Under the pieces are notes generated by a model. That model ran no database searches and had not been told where the DNA came from. It worked only from the letters and a program-made list of their open reading frames with translations. The position numbers were made by a program, and so were the translations under genes. From Paramacrobiotus metropolitanus (Eukaryota; Tardigrada; Eutardigrada; Parachela; Macrobiotidae), in the NCBI RefSeq assembly GCF_019649055.1, contig NW_026570320.1, forward strand, positions 186,001 to 250,000: DNA of 64,000 bases, written 5' to 3'. Positions 24,460-37,384 of the stretch are shown here, piece after piece; the stretch's first letter is position 1, and each line of letters begins with the position of its first letter.

Positions 24460-27422
24460 TTATGATTCACTGTTCAAAATCTGCTGAATGCTAAATATGT
24501 CCCGACCGGTATCAGAGGGACTAGCCGGAACCAGCCCGGTATTATACAGAAAGGCCGATTGGCTATCTTTAATGAGATTCCCTTCATCCCGTTGTTTATC
24601 TGCGGGCACGGCAGGAAGTGTAGGCAGAGGCAGGACTTTTGCGATTTTCGATGATTTAACCATATCACGTAAGTCAACAAACACCCGCTTCCGGCAGTCG
24701 CTCGACTGGCCGTTGGGATCATCCATAATATCATAAAAACTATCCGCCATTGCCGAGCACGTCTCGTCTGGCACCGATAAACAGCGCTTATTCCGCAAGC
24801 CAGTCACTTTCATCGGCTGCTTACTGGAAATGCCGGCTGCATTGTTATTCCGCTGCTGAGTATTTTCCACTCTCCAGTGTCCACTCTTCACATTACGATT
24901 GAATTTTAGTTTTAGCTTAGCACCGGCTTTAGGTTCCGTCTGCCGGCGAACCGGTTCCGGTGGTGGACTAATTTCCACCGATGGCTGTCTTTCCGGTTTT
25001 TGAATGGTTGACAGGCCGCTGGTAGATGGTTGACACTCCACTACAGGGTTACTGTTCTTTTTTCCATCCATTATCTTTGTGTTTTCCATCGATGCCGGCA
25101 CAGGCGGGGCCAGTGCATCGAGGCTCTTGTAGTAGATTTGAAGGGGACGGCTCTGTCAATAGGAATTTCATTAACAATGCACTATCGCGAAAACTGAGGA
25201 TGCTGCTGCTTTTTGTTATGGGGTATGCGCTCAACTCGTGGTGCACTGGCTTTCGGTAGGGCGGAAAGCGGTCAGTGCAGCTATAGTCAATTAACCGTGC
25301 ATGCATCAGCACGCTGCTTATTATGATATCCATAAACTGCCCAGAGGATGCTGGGACAGTGAACATTACCAGCTGAACCAATCTTTCCATGCGTGCCAAC
25401 GACAGTAATACGCTGGCACAATCCATACTTTAGGGAGATTGATGTAATTATTGAAAATGGATTCGGTGGGCACGCCTTTTTATTTGCTTAATAAGTGCGC
25501 CAATGGGGGCATATCTGCACGTTAATGAGGAAAAGCACTGACAATTGTTCATTTATGTAGTACGTACTCGCATTAAAATTCCTGTCATTTAGGTTACGTA
25601 TTGCTCCCCGTACAAGTAGAAAAAAATAAGAGTGGATTAATACAATAAACGACACAATATCTTCGCAACGGCACAATATTTCAAGAAAAAAATTAGCAGA
25701 AGCAAAAACAGACGAAAATCACCAAAGTGCTATAATCTAGGTTGTGCAAAGCGCTGTCTGTAATAATTATGTAATATTACGAGTATGTGACTGTTGGACA
25801 TTTAGGGTTACCTGATCCCATTTGGTCATATATGCCAGTTCTGTGATGGAAAAATCCGCTAAAAGAGGCGCAAAGGTATGGGTGGCAGAAAACACAATTT
25901 CCATCTGTCCGACCAGAAAACCGAGCGTCATTAAATAATTTTTAAATAATTACTACAGAGATAAATAACTGCACAAACCAGATTTTATGACATTCAACAA
26001 GCATATTACCAAGTTCATGTCTAACCAGCGTGTATATCGGATTCGTTACCTGTCCGATGAAGTTATTCCGAAGCTTGATAAACTGCTCCAGAATCGATAA
26101 TCTTGTGGACATTTCTAAACGAAGAAATTGCAAGCTACTCGCTTCCTGTAAAAGCAAAGCAACAACATAATAATATGGGGGCATATATTAAAAGCTGCAA
26201 AGAAACTAGAGAAATGGGATTATTGCCATGCCCAAATTATAATCACGGCAAGAAAAAAATTTAGTGGAAAAGCTTCTAAGTAATTTGGCAATATAGCGTA
26301 GGCATGGCAGTATTGACGATAAATCATGCGCCTATTGTGTAATTTTGATCCATCTAAGTTATGTGATTTTGACTGACCTTTAAGCCAGATTTCTTTGCAC
26401 TTTCCGCCTTTCTGCAAACAAAAAAGGGATTTAAGACAGCAATACGCGAAGGAGGAGTTCGAACGCGTACTCAGTGTGCAATACTTACAAATGAATTAAC
26501 TCAATACAAATGACGGAGCGGTCGTTGAAGAAAACCGATTTCTCATCACAAGATCTTTTAATTTGCCTTCTTGCTTCTGGAAACGACAAGGTTAGTTATT
26601 AATACATAGGTTAGTTATCTTAAAACCGTTGCATTGTGCAATCCAGAACTTATAGCACACTTTTTTCAGATTTGAGGAAAGCCGATCGGCGCTCCGTCTC
26701 ATCTAAAAGATAAAATACCGTTAGTACTTAATTTATTAGGATTTCCTGCTCAGCGTATGGTAGTGAGACGTTGTTTGTTATGCAGATTATATTAAGGTAC
26801 AATTAAACGGAGCAAAAAATCTGTTATTGGCGGGTAACTGTTATGACAAGATGGTCTAATACGAAATCATCTATTGCAGAAACTGGCTATCCTTTTACAC
26901 TCGTACTGGGTTTTCTTACCGTTTATCAAGCCTGGTACAAGCTTGTATATCAGTCGTTGTAAGGCATAGTCGGCTCTAGAGCAAAATTAGTTGTAAGCAG
27001 TCCTAGTAAAGACTACAGCGCAGTAAAGCTGCCATTCGAAATTTTTGTGATAAGTGTTTTAAAAATTGCATGTTTACCGAAGTTTTTCATACGGTTTGTA
27101 GGGATCACTTTCATTGAAAGCGCGACTGCACTGTAGACACGCCAACTGTCCACTCTGTATGTATGCCAAGACACATGAACGGCAATCTACAAAGAGAGAA
27201 AGTTGCGAATGAGCCTGTGGATGTCCAGCCAGAGGATCCTGTTTCAACCCCGAATGACAATTGACAGAATGAATATGAATAATGACAGCACTTACATGCG
27301 TGCCCACACTGTTCGGCCACTGTACAGTCTATAAGATACCCATAACATAAAGGGCACGAGAAACTGGCGTTGATGTCGTTTAGAGCGACTTCGTGGATCT
27401 CATCGTCTTTATCCATCTTCAT
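24460..27422 (-). CDS. Polycomb group RING finger protein, second tandem copy (PCGF-B)
   Basis: A PRC1-type PCGF subunit. Exons (high to low): 27422-27296, 27186-27078, 26975-26920, 26702-26661, 26576-26489, 26411-26378, 26145-26050, 25904-25812, 25152-24460; 1338 nt, 445 aa, all phases close. RING ligands C23, C26, C39, H41, C44, C47, C59, C62 have canonical spacing (CPLC, CGH, YCRSC, CLQC). LQRLIYKLVPGLINDE follows, matching PCGF family blocks. A RAWUL domain covers about 128-226: VICIELIHL, LQFLRLEMSTRLSILEQF, MEIVFSATHTF, ITELAYMTKWDQ, PLQIYYKSLD. The tail is about 220 aa, disordered, with a basic patch (KLKLKFNRN). Early intron positions and phases match PCGF-A, including a 56-nt third exon. 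An AG directly precedes the ATG, so a 5' UTR exon probably exists upstream. Confidence 0.88.
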
Positions 27423-30400
27423 CTGAAAAACAAAATGTAAAGTTATGTTTCTGATATATACGCTCCATAGCCACGTCAGACTCGTGTATCGATTTGTATT
27501 TATGTCAATTTACCTTATGCATTATTGGCATAAGGTTATATATCGACTTTTTGCACCCCAATTAAACATAAAAAGTGCACATAATTTTTGCATAATTTTG
27601 CTTGCATTTGTAATTGGCCTCTAAACGCAGAGGTGTAATTAATTGTTTTAAATTGGCGAAGTGATAATTTGTCATGGTTTTTATGGACTAAGATTTTGTA
27701 GTAATTCGACAACGTTGCAAAACAGTGCACTATTTTTAGGTAAGCCTGAGCAATCGTGTACGAGAAAAGAGCTCTACCAGTAGCCTATAGAAATTTTAAG
27801 TTTAAGGGAACGTCTCAAAATATTTATGATAATTTTCGGTTTCTAAGGAAGCTGATTGAGAACTCATGACAATTTTCGATCAGTTGGTAGCCGATGCATT
27901 CAACGTTGTATGACTGGGATCACGTAAAAGCACCGAGTGGAACTCGCTGATGATAAATATAGCGACAAATATTCGTTTCAATAATCTTGAGAAAACCGGT
28001 CTTGCCAATGAAAACAGATTGGTAAGAGGCGTATCCTCTGTATATTTAAATACATCTATATTATACACATTTGTTCCACTGACACATTGTACAGCCCCTG
28101 TGCACAAGGATTGACGGCACTGCGCAACTGCCAGTAATATCATCCACGTTGTTAAATCTCAAATTTCCTCAAGTCAAACGAAGCTCCATTTAAGATGATA
28201 TACCCCTCCCACCAGCATCGGCACGAGACTTGGTGATCTACCAACCCGTTAATTGCACTGACCAGTCAGTAATCGTACACGTACACTGGACGGATTGTTT
28301 CCTCTATCATTCATTGATTTGAAGCCATTCAATGCACAGAACAAACAGATAATTTTGCAGCCCTCTTTCTGGCTGTAGCACAATGAACTGATGTCGTTAA
28401 CTCCGCAGCGGCGACTACTGCAGAGTCAAGGAGGTAGACTAATCAGCCATTGTCGGGGCTTGATAAACAGATCGTATCGTTGTTGCTCACAAACATCTAA
28501 ATACTTTGGACTAACTACGTATTAAATTTTATACGCGTGCGTCCCGTATAGTGTATAACACACATTTTTTGAAAAAAACTAACTCGTGAAAGTAAGTCTC
28601 TAGCAGGTCTCTAGCAGTTGTCCCTTCCAAACTCTGAAACAGCTGCAGCACCTAGATATCGTTTCTAATTTTTCCTTTCTTCTTTGTTAAAATTTTCGAC
28701 GTTCGTAGCAATATAATAATTCGTAGCAATATAGTACTGTACATAATATTATTTGGTAATTATTATAATAGCGTTGGAAACATCAGAAATTCGTCACCGT
28801 TTCGCAAAACAATATTTCGGCTTCTTTTGCATAACTATATAACTAGTAGTTGCAACTTTCAGCATAACTATATATGGCTCTTACCGATAGCTCAACAAAG
28901 CGCAAAAATTCAAGATATACAGACATCTGTAGTGCTAACAAAAGACGCTCTAGTGATTAGACGCGTTTGCTATAATTTTCTAAATGAAGTTCATTCCCAT
29001 CACCTGCAAATCATTGCATTCCTAATATTTAATCCAGAAAGAAGCCGATAAATCTTGCCATGATTACACAGAATGTTTTTTTATAATACTTGATGTAATA
29101 GGTAGTCATGTTTATTACGGTACGGGTACACTAACTCGTTTTGCATGTCACTATAGTTAACGTTGCAGTGCAGGAGCGTTTAAAGCCAACTTAATTCAGT
29201 ACAATCATGCATTAGCAATTGTAAATACGCAATTTTAAGTGAAATGCCAGTTAGCCATAAAGAGTGAGATAAACCTGATTGTAAAATAGATGCACTGCAA
29301 GGGCGAATGGTTTCAGCATGCCATCACACGTGGATTTAAAGATATTTCAAACTGTGCTGAAACTGCCTTAGCAGACCAAATAATCAATTTTTGGCCCTCA
29401 AGACCGACGCTCAATGTGCAGCATAGCAGCAACACCGTCACAACAATCGTTGGCGAAGATCGATATATATACTACTTACGTCCGGGCGCACCAAAGTGTT
29501 CCGTACAAAGCCGATATCTGCAGTGTAGTAAGCCGCCTAACAAGTTTTATGCTTTCCATTCATATTAAAACTATGGAAAACGAAGGCATTGAACTGTCCT
29601 AGTAGAAAATCGTTTTAAATGCCAGGCCGCCCAGCGCAACTGGTTTTGTGCGATAAGATGTACAATTTTAAACTGTAAGCGCAAGCATTAAAGTCCAACA
29701 TGTTATAAAACTAATACTGGAAAATATTTGTACGTAGACGGTAGACCCGGGACAGAAACAGAAGCGGAACGACAGGGCAAACTTTAGAAAATTATTAAAC
29801 ACTATTTTCTTCGTCTTAGGAGATTAAATGATTTTTGTTTAAGTTTTAGTTTTAAATCCACCTACGTACATTTTCTTTCGATGACATGACACCGCCAGCA
29901 TCTGGAGTGCATCGATGAGAATTCGCCGGATTAAACCGCGCATGTTGCTCGCTAAGCTGTCTCTCAGCAGCGGCAGACATATGATTTGCATAATACGAGG
30001 ATAGAACCCCTGGTATATATACAAGAAGATCGGGAATACCATTCTCCGCTGCTCTATATTAATAATGAACCAGAAAAGATCGATGGTTAGGCTGTGTTGA
30101 CAGAAATGGAGAAAGCGAATTTGGTTACCGATAAACCATACTGTGCCTAACTCCCGCATCCAACTCTGTGTAAATATATATGATCGCACTCGCATACGCA
30201 CTAATTATGATATTGCATATGCGTATACCGCAAAACTCAATCGTAGACTCTGGCGTCATATTGTACGCGACATTTCGTAATGAGAGTAATAACTTTTAAT
30301 TACGCGAATGTCAGCCACAATCTAGCTTTACTGTGCTCTACAGAATGATCTGTGTGGATCGGCGGTAATTTATATTACCTGCTTAAAAACGGCGTACAAT

Positions 30401-33400
30401 CAACGTTAAATGTAAATGATCTTCTACCGTCATTGAGACGACATAGGTCATATTTAAAACTTTGATGCCATAATGTTATAAAAGCCGATATTAAGCCGTA
30501 CAGCACCATCAGGTTTACGCAAGAAAAACAGAAACGTAATAATCATGCTCTTCAACAAGTAGCAAAATATGGCATGCGCAAATAAAAAGTGGTTAAAATG
30601 GTTAAAGACGGTAAGATAAAATTGTAAACCGGTTTGAAACAGCATTTCCGCGAATGCTAGGCGATACCGCAATAACCGGCAACGGTAACTTAAAAACTTC
30701 ATGCCCATTCGTCATTCATGATCATGATCACCGCAGTCAATTTGCGGCTCGATGTTTTCGCGTCTACGTACTCAGGTACCGTATGTATTGTACAAAACAG
30801 TCCACCTACAGCAGGTATACAGAGATTGCAGCACGTGGATGCCTTGATGAATGTAAAATAATCTACGGCACGTAAGTACTTGTAGAACTCAGCAAAGTTA
30901 ATGTGAAATTAAAAGTCAGCATGTTTTGATCGGGAATAGCAAATGCCGATGCCAAATAACCAAATGCCGGTTTGCCACCAGCTAAAACGAGACGTAATAC
31001 ATAAAGTACAGATTTAACAGTATGCTTATATGTAGCACCATCTAACTCAATGCATCACGAAGTATCTGTGCCGCGCATGCCGCAGCTAGGATTTTGAGAC
31101 GATACATATGCGACTACCAACATGCAGAATCGGGTGCGCAGCTTCGATCGCTTCAAGAAATAGTCCGTTTGAGAACCGCCCCACTGTGCCACGAAAACAC
31201 TGCAATAAGCTGCTCGCACGACCGGCATTTTCGGTTGCGCAAAATTGCTGCAGTACATCCAGGCATGCTTTTAAATTGCGTCTGCATTAACTTTAAATTT
31301 CTACCTTTATTCTTATGCGTATTATATTTATATCCATCTGCGTATCTGCAAAATTTTAATACATGCAGTCGTTTCAAAAAGGGCGCACTATGCTTGTAAC
31401 TTGTAAGCATGAAGCGCTAATATAAAGGAGCTTCGGATGTTTTTCTTGTACATTACGAAAATCAGTACTAGTGTTTGACTTACCTAGGCATTAAACTCTC
31501 CGCTTTATACTGTAAAAACAACGAGAAGAAAAGTACTGTAACTTAAAATTAAGTACTTCGGCAGCTAAATCTTGTGGACGTAGTAAAAGCTGCTGCAAAA
31601 GCCAGTGTGTGCTATATATACGCGTAAGCGAAAACGTCAACGTCTTGATGGCCGAGACTGCCGCTTGTCAGGTCGATTCTCATACAGTGCAAACATGCGC
31701 GGCAAGCGCTACACCATAACACCAACGTGCTACTGCATTTTGAGAGCGGTGCAGTTCAATGTGATTCGTCTGTTTCCCCGAGCGTGACGTATGTGTTTAC
31801 AATTCGCTTGAAAGCTAAAAGGGGCAGATTGGCTGCAGTATCTGCACTGCGCTTGGCCTGCGTTTGGCAGTCCAAACGTGTACAACAAAACAAGATGTTG
31901 CACAAAAAATCTATTACACCTTTTCTGTTTTTTAAAACATATTATTGCAATATATCCCTTCCAAAAATTTAGGAAGCATTACAGACTTCACAATGCTTAA
32001 CGAGAATTCGGCCCAGGTGACATGAATATCGACCCTTGTATTGCAATAATGCAAAATTTAAGTGGTTAAGCCATAATTGATATTCGTATAACTGACAGAT
32101 AGAAAATTTGAAAGCGATACGGACAATCGGTACATCAGTCAAATAACTGTAACCAATTACATGCTAGAAATACGCGTGAATAACATAATTATGTCCTGAC
32201 ATTTTGTTCAGGACACGTAAGGACGCCCGACCTAAAATAACCGATCGAGCCACCACATTATTCCGAGCACTTAAGGTCACCCACCGCAAGACAGCATAGG
32301 AAGAAACGGAGAGACGCACATTATCTCATTGTTAACGTAGCGCCCGTTTCCTTGCGCCTATTTCTACACATTTTATTATCCTGCTCATCAAAAGATAGAT
32401 TGTCAAGTCAAATGTTTTTTGATTGCACCATTTCTTCAACGAAAGTTTTTAGAACAATATCCTTGGTTGGGCATTTATACCAATGTCCTTAAACATTTTG
32501 ACTTATTAGAGAAACAATACGATTGTTCATTAAAGAATTTAGTATTAAGTTATTAACGGTCTGTAAGGGACAAGTTTTATGAAAATCGTATCATCGGACG
32601 ATTGCATGATTAGTTCGTAATGCGGGTGATTTGGTGGCTGACATGGATTATTCTTATATTTTTCTTTAAATAGTTATCATGACCTTTTTGACTTCGCTAG
32701 AACTTTTACTGATCATTAAGATTTCCAGCTGCAGATTTCAAATCAGTTTAACCGAAGTAAAAGCAGTCGAAGTAACAGGAAAATAATCTTATTGCAGTCA
32801 GAGTAACAGAACTTTTGTAAATCATAAATCAAGAGTTTGGATTGAGTCAATCATCTCCCCGTTTACAATTCCACTTTTTTTCTGAATGTTAATAAGACCT
32901 TAAATAAAATTAAAACTGGAACGTTATGGATTTATTAAACATTTTGATTATATCCTGCAGCGTCGTACTGTAAATTTTTTGAATGCAGCCAGGTTATATA
33001 TATGCAGCAGAGTGAATGTTTCTTGTTTCCTACTGCACATCTAAACATCTAAAGTGCGTCAAGAAATAGAAATACTTCCGTTTTACCCTTTTGTTCGAGG
33101 GAACACTTGTAGTGCCAAACAATTTCTGGCAAATATATTCGCATAATGAAAATACTGTATTGCAACATATGTACAAAGCACACTTTTACGGTAAATTCAA
33201 GTTTTTCACAGAAGAATTAAACCAATATCGAAGTGTTTAATGTTACAATCGTTGACGAAAAACGTACTCGTACTCAACTGGTAGCATAGTTCCATATCAA
33301 AAGCGTACTGTACAAATCCATTAAATCCGTAAGCTGGTATACGAAACCATTGTCACCCTTCATCTGGGTAGACGTGTGTATGAACTGGGAGCTGCTGTCT

Positions 33401-35415
33401 GCAGAACGATAACGTTAACGAACGATTATTAAAGGATAGCTCTATTTCAAATGGCATTACCTCCGAATTGCAGAATGTGTAAAATTTATAAAAAACCACA
33501 CTGACAAACACTCTTCGTTATTGATTTATTTAATATTTGTTTATTAAACCAAACCATTGAGCAACAGGGATAAAACAGGTGCAATTGCGCCATGACCGCT
33601 TTACGTCTGCTTTTTAAGGCTTGTCAGTTTTGTTTTTCCTATTTGCTCTTATTTAATAAAAATTTTCTGCTCCTTTGTAGATTTTTACATTTTTACCCTT
33701 AATTTTAAAAGGTAATATGGCTAGTGTATTGTTTTTTAGCTACACAGCTGCCTCGCTAATATATAGCTGGGTAGGCTTTTGTACTGTTCTTGAGGATAAG
33801 AATAACAGTAGCGCCTTACTTATTAGGGATGCAAAACGGTTTAATTCAGGTAAATTAATATAATATTTTTATATTGGCTGCATTGTGTTTTTGATAGCAA
33901 GGAAAGATATCATCATTTTCTCGCCTTCACCGGTCGCACTTGTAACAAATCAAGTACTTTCTTCCTGCAACGTGCCATCGATCTGTGGCGTTCAGATACT
34001 ATAACTACTGCCTTCACAAATTCGCACAGAACTAGGGCATACGGTTAGTGCTCGTAAGCCGTGCCCATATTGCATTTACACTGGAACTAGTGCACACGCC
34101 GAGAACCCTACAAGACCTATGGATAAGTACAGTACCTACTGTAGATCTAGATACTGCAATACATCGGCATCAAGTTGCAGGACGTGCAATAGTACCGGCT
34201 GATCGGCATGGCACGGCAGTACTGACTGTGGGGTGAAATCGCTCTTATCCACATGTCTGCTCGATTTTCCGGTTAAAATAGCGAAACTACAAAATAGCGA
34301 AATCTTTACCACGCCGAGATCAGTAAGCCGCTACTGGCGGCAATACAAGTGCAATGACTTGACGCACATACTGTGTCATCTGTGCAAGTAGTAATAAAAT
34401 GTGTGCGGTACCGCTGCCGGATGGAAATTTACAATGGTAACAATTTCAAATTGACGTTAAGATTTCCAAAAATTATGTCTTATTACGTTTTCATGATTTT
34501 AAGTTTTAAGTATACTTGTTGTGCCTCAGAAAAGTCAGTTAAACGTATTAATGTTCCATGAAATTAACTGGCGCACGCCTGAACGTCTACTTTAGTCTTT
34601 AGGCATAGCTATAAGGAAGATATTACCCGTCCAGTTCGTAAACCTTTGAGAAATTAACAGTCTCTAAATTATGACAATCTTAATAATTTTGTTTCCGATA
34701 GTCATAAAAAGAGCGATTTATCGTTGCTCTTTTCAGTTCCAGAATTCGGATTGTAACGAAAAAGTCCATACACTGTAATTATACACGTAATAGAGCCGTA
34801 TGAAAACATGCGAGGCGCTGTACCCAATTTCGAATACGAGTATCCCTCGTCATTAATGTTACTTTTAGCTTTAGTTATTTAGCTACGCTATATATAGTGC
34901 ACGTGTGTATACTGATAATGAAGGAAATAATTCAAGGATATTCTGGGACTTGGCGGGACCCATGCTGGAAACAGTTGCTGAAAACCGTTGACATCAACAA
35001 AGTTTTGTATAAGGCAACTCAGCGCACGTATGTTGGATTGAAGCAGCATGACCTTAGAGTTAAAGAGTGCGCTATTATTAATATTTGCATCGTGCTAACT
35101 GGATAAACTTCTATCTTCGCAAAACTAAAAATACCTTTGGTCATACTGGTGGTTTTTAAGAGCAATATCAAAACGTCCAGAGACTTCTAAAGAACTTGCG
35201 GCAACTTGGAGCTTGTTTTTTAACTGGTGCAACAACATAACTAATACAAATTGTCTTACCACTTTTTGTGGCTTGTCAAGCCAAAAAACTGCTTTGTCTT
35301 AATTGGGCTTTTAAAAACAACTTTTAACCGGAAAATTATCTCCCTACGTACTCGTTTTTAGATTGGTGTTTTTAATTCTAAGCTAAACGAATTTACGAAT
35401 TGCGAATCTGCGAAT
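27423..35415. other. Gene-poor region
   Basis: Eight kilobases with no supported gene except one weak candidate first exon at 33717-33849. The longest frame, 120 codons on the minus strand at 29839-30201, has a hydrophobic composition but no flanking splice logic or known motif. The remainder is AT-rich, with scattered words such as TACTCGTA. Unrecognised regulatory DNA or non-coding RNA cannot be excluded. Confidence 0.4.
33717..33849 (+). CDS. Candidate first exon with signal peptide
   Basis: An ATG opens a 44-codon frame starting MASVLFFSYTAASLIYSW, signal-peptide-like, followed by a polar stretch with an NNSS sequon, ending at a TTCAG|GTAAAT donor in phase 1. It could be the first exon of a secreted protein whose later exons I could not find, or chance. 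Confidence 0.2.
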
Positions 35416-35986
35416 TTAAGGAAAATGGCCCGGTACATGGTGTAAAAAATGGGATACATGCACTAAAACTTTTGCTTTCGCGCACTCCAAATAATTTTTT
35501 GTAATACTAGTACTTTATGTCATTCTAAAGCTACATGATTTGTATACATTGTTCTTAAAACCGTTTGCGCGCAACATCCGGTTCTTGAGATATGGCGAGC
35601 GAAAATGGGTGAAAAGTTTAAACGCATTGTTGTGTACCAGAAGTCTGGTCATCGGTTTTTACCCGATCTTCTTGAAACTTTTCTGTTAAAGACATATGGC
35701 CATAAAGTCGAAAGTGAACCACTTTCAGGTTCATAGCACTTTCCCATAATTGTAAAATAAATTTTAAAAGTTTTGAAATTCATTTTGAAATCGGCAAAAA
35801 ATGCTACGAATCTGATAAGGGCTCACTTTCGACTTTATGGCCATGTGGCTTTTACAGCAAAAACATTTGGCTTTAGAATGACATAAAGTATTACAAAAAC
35901 GTAATCCGGAGTGCGCAATAGCGAAAGCTTTACTGTATGTATGCCATTTTTGACACTATGACATTGTACCGGGCCAATTTCCTTAA
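35416..35986. mobile_element. Fold-back / MITE-like inverted-repeat element
   Basis: Long imperfect inverted repeats. The left arm starts TTAAGGAAAATGGCCCGG (35416) and the right arm ends as its complement at 35986. Interior blocks pair too: TACTTTATGTCATTCTAAAG (left, about 35510-35530) with its complement near 35870-35890, and GGCCATAAAGTCGAAAGTGA (left, about 35698-35717) with its complement near 35821-35842. Both ends are flanked by CGAAT (35411-35415 and 35987-35991), a likely 5-bp target duplication. There is no coding capacity. The left arm carries about 135 bp missing from the right, so one arm has been altered. Confidence 0.75.
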
Positions 35987-35991
35987 CGAAT

Positions 35992-36825
35992 ACACTACGC
36001 ATGATCGCTACAAGCTGCTGTCGCCCTGGAGCACATCAGAATAATTGTATTTTACATTTTTACTTGTTGACGGAGAATGAGAGATGCATGGCCCATTTGT
36101 TTCAGGAAAAGTGTGCCCTACCAGTTTTCTCTGTGTGCTTATAAACTACTACATGAGATACATGTATGGTTTGGTGTCGAAAAAACAGTAGTACGTAAAA
36201 TAGAACTCGCAATACAAATACCACTTAGCAGCAAGAGACGGAGCAATCACTGCCCAACTAAGGCAGGATTTGATGCTGCAATTTGCATTGATTACGCGTG
36301 AGCATGTATAATATGCATATAGTTATGCTTATGCATGTGTAATACTCGTATGTAGATTTTTAATTAAACGAAACAGAATCAAAACGTAATAGAATACCCT
36401 CGTTAGTTCTGGCAACCAGCTTTGGGCTGACTTCCAGCAATCTTCTTGTATCATAAAAATTAATAATATATTGTTATTATATACAATGTTTCGAAATTTT
36501 CTGCCGGAGAACCGCGGTGTCCACACAGATCGCAGTCTTAGTTTTGCAGAGTGTAATCGAATTAAGTTGTAAACTTTACGCTGCTGTACTTGTACATAGC
36601 TTATTGTGATCGTACAGATACCCTTTGAGTATCTGTACGATACAGAAACCCCTTGAGTACAGTTTCGGCCTGGCAAGATACAAGCTGTAGAATTAAGCTG
36701 CGGTAATTCACGATCAGTACTTCAGTACAGATACTTGTAAGTAATTGTTTTGGACCTATTAACTCAAAGAATTGTAGGCATTCTGCCACCGCTTCGACTT
36801 TCATCAGACAAGGTCTCTACAGCAT
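35992..36825. other. Intergenic region
   Basis: No supported gene. Frames at 36077-36301 (+) and 36329-36804 (-) have no recognisable motif and no splice context. Confidence 0.35.
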
Positions 36826-36826
36826 A

Positions 36827-36924
36827 CCCACGGAATCGTTCATGAAACAAGATATATACCCATACCCACGGAATATACCCACGGTACCCACGGAAAGGGT
36901 CCCACGGAATCGTTCATGAAACAA
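36827..36924. repeat. Local direct repeat CCCACGGAATCGTTCATGAA
   Basis: A 24-nt segment beginning CCCACGGAATCG occurs at 36827-36850 and again at 36901-36924, with extra partial CCCACGGAA units between. It adjoins the start of the LINE remnant and may mark its truncated 5' junction. Confidence 0.65.
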
Positions 36925-37384
36925 CATGGGATCTTGCCGCTCTTCACGAGATGGAAACAAAAGGAAGCGATATGGTTATACAAGATCAAACATCCGGAAA
37001 AATTCCATGTGCCGCAGTACATCAGCGAGATGGTGGAATTTGACGACCGTATCAAGCCGTACAACCTTCGGAATAGAAACCGCATCCTGATAAAGGCGGA
37101 AGCGAAGAAGAAAGTTGGCGAGACGACCTTTGCTTGGAAGCTTAATAAATTGTGGACATTTTTTGTTGATTCTAATTTTTCTGATCTGTTCGATATTCGT
37201 ACTATTGGTGCTTTTAAGCAAGCTTTGAACCGTGTCAATTTTGTTTAAGGAGTCCTTTTCTGTCTATCTGTACTCGTACTTTTAGATCTTACTGTTTTTG
37301 CCAGGTTTAAAATCCCAGCTAGTATGTCACCCTAGCCGGAAATGGGCTACCTGCTCCACGATGAATAATAATAATAAAAAAAAA
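36916..37384 (+). mobile_element. 5'-truncated non-LTR retrotransposon, reverse-transcriptase C-terminus and 3' tail
   Basis: A 110-codon frame (36916-37248) shows the pattern seen at the C-terminus of many LINE reverse transcriptases: VEFDDRIKPYNLRNRNRI, a basic stretch, GETTFAWKLNKLW, then IRTIGAFKQALNRV before the stop. About 50-130 nt further on comes a tail (CCAGGTTTAAAATCCCAGC to GGGCTACCTGCTCC) ending in AAT repeats and an A-run at about 37361-37384, typical of LINE insertion ends. The catalytic RT domain is absent, so this is a dead 5'-truncated copy. Its tail is echoed at 63143-63205. Confidence 0.65.

Noticed and set aside
29839-30201. 120-codon minus-strand hydrophobic frame
   Set aside because: Composition is loosely membrane-like, but there are no flanking splice partners, signal peptide or family motif; frames this long occur by chance in both strands of 64 kb.
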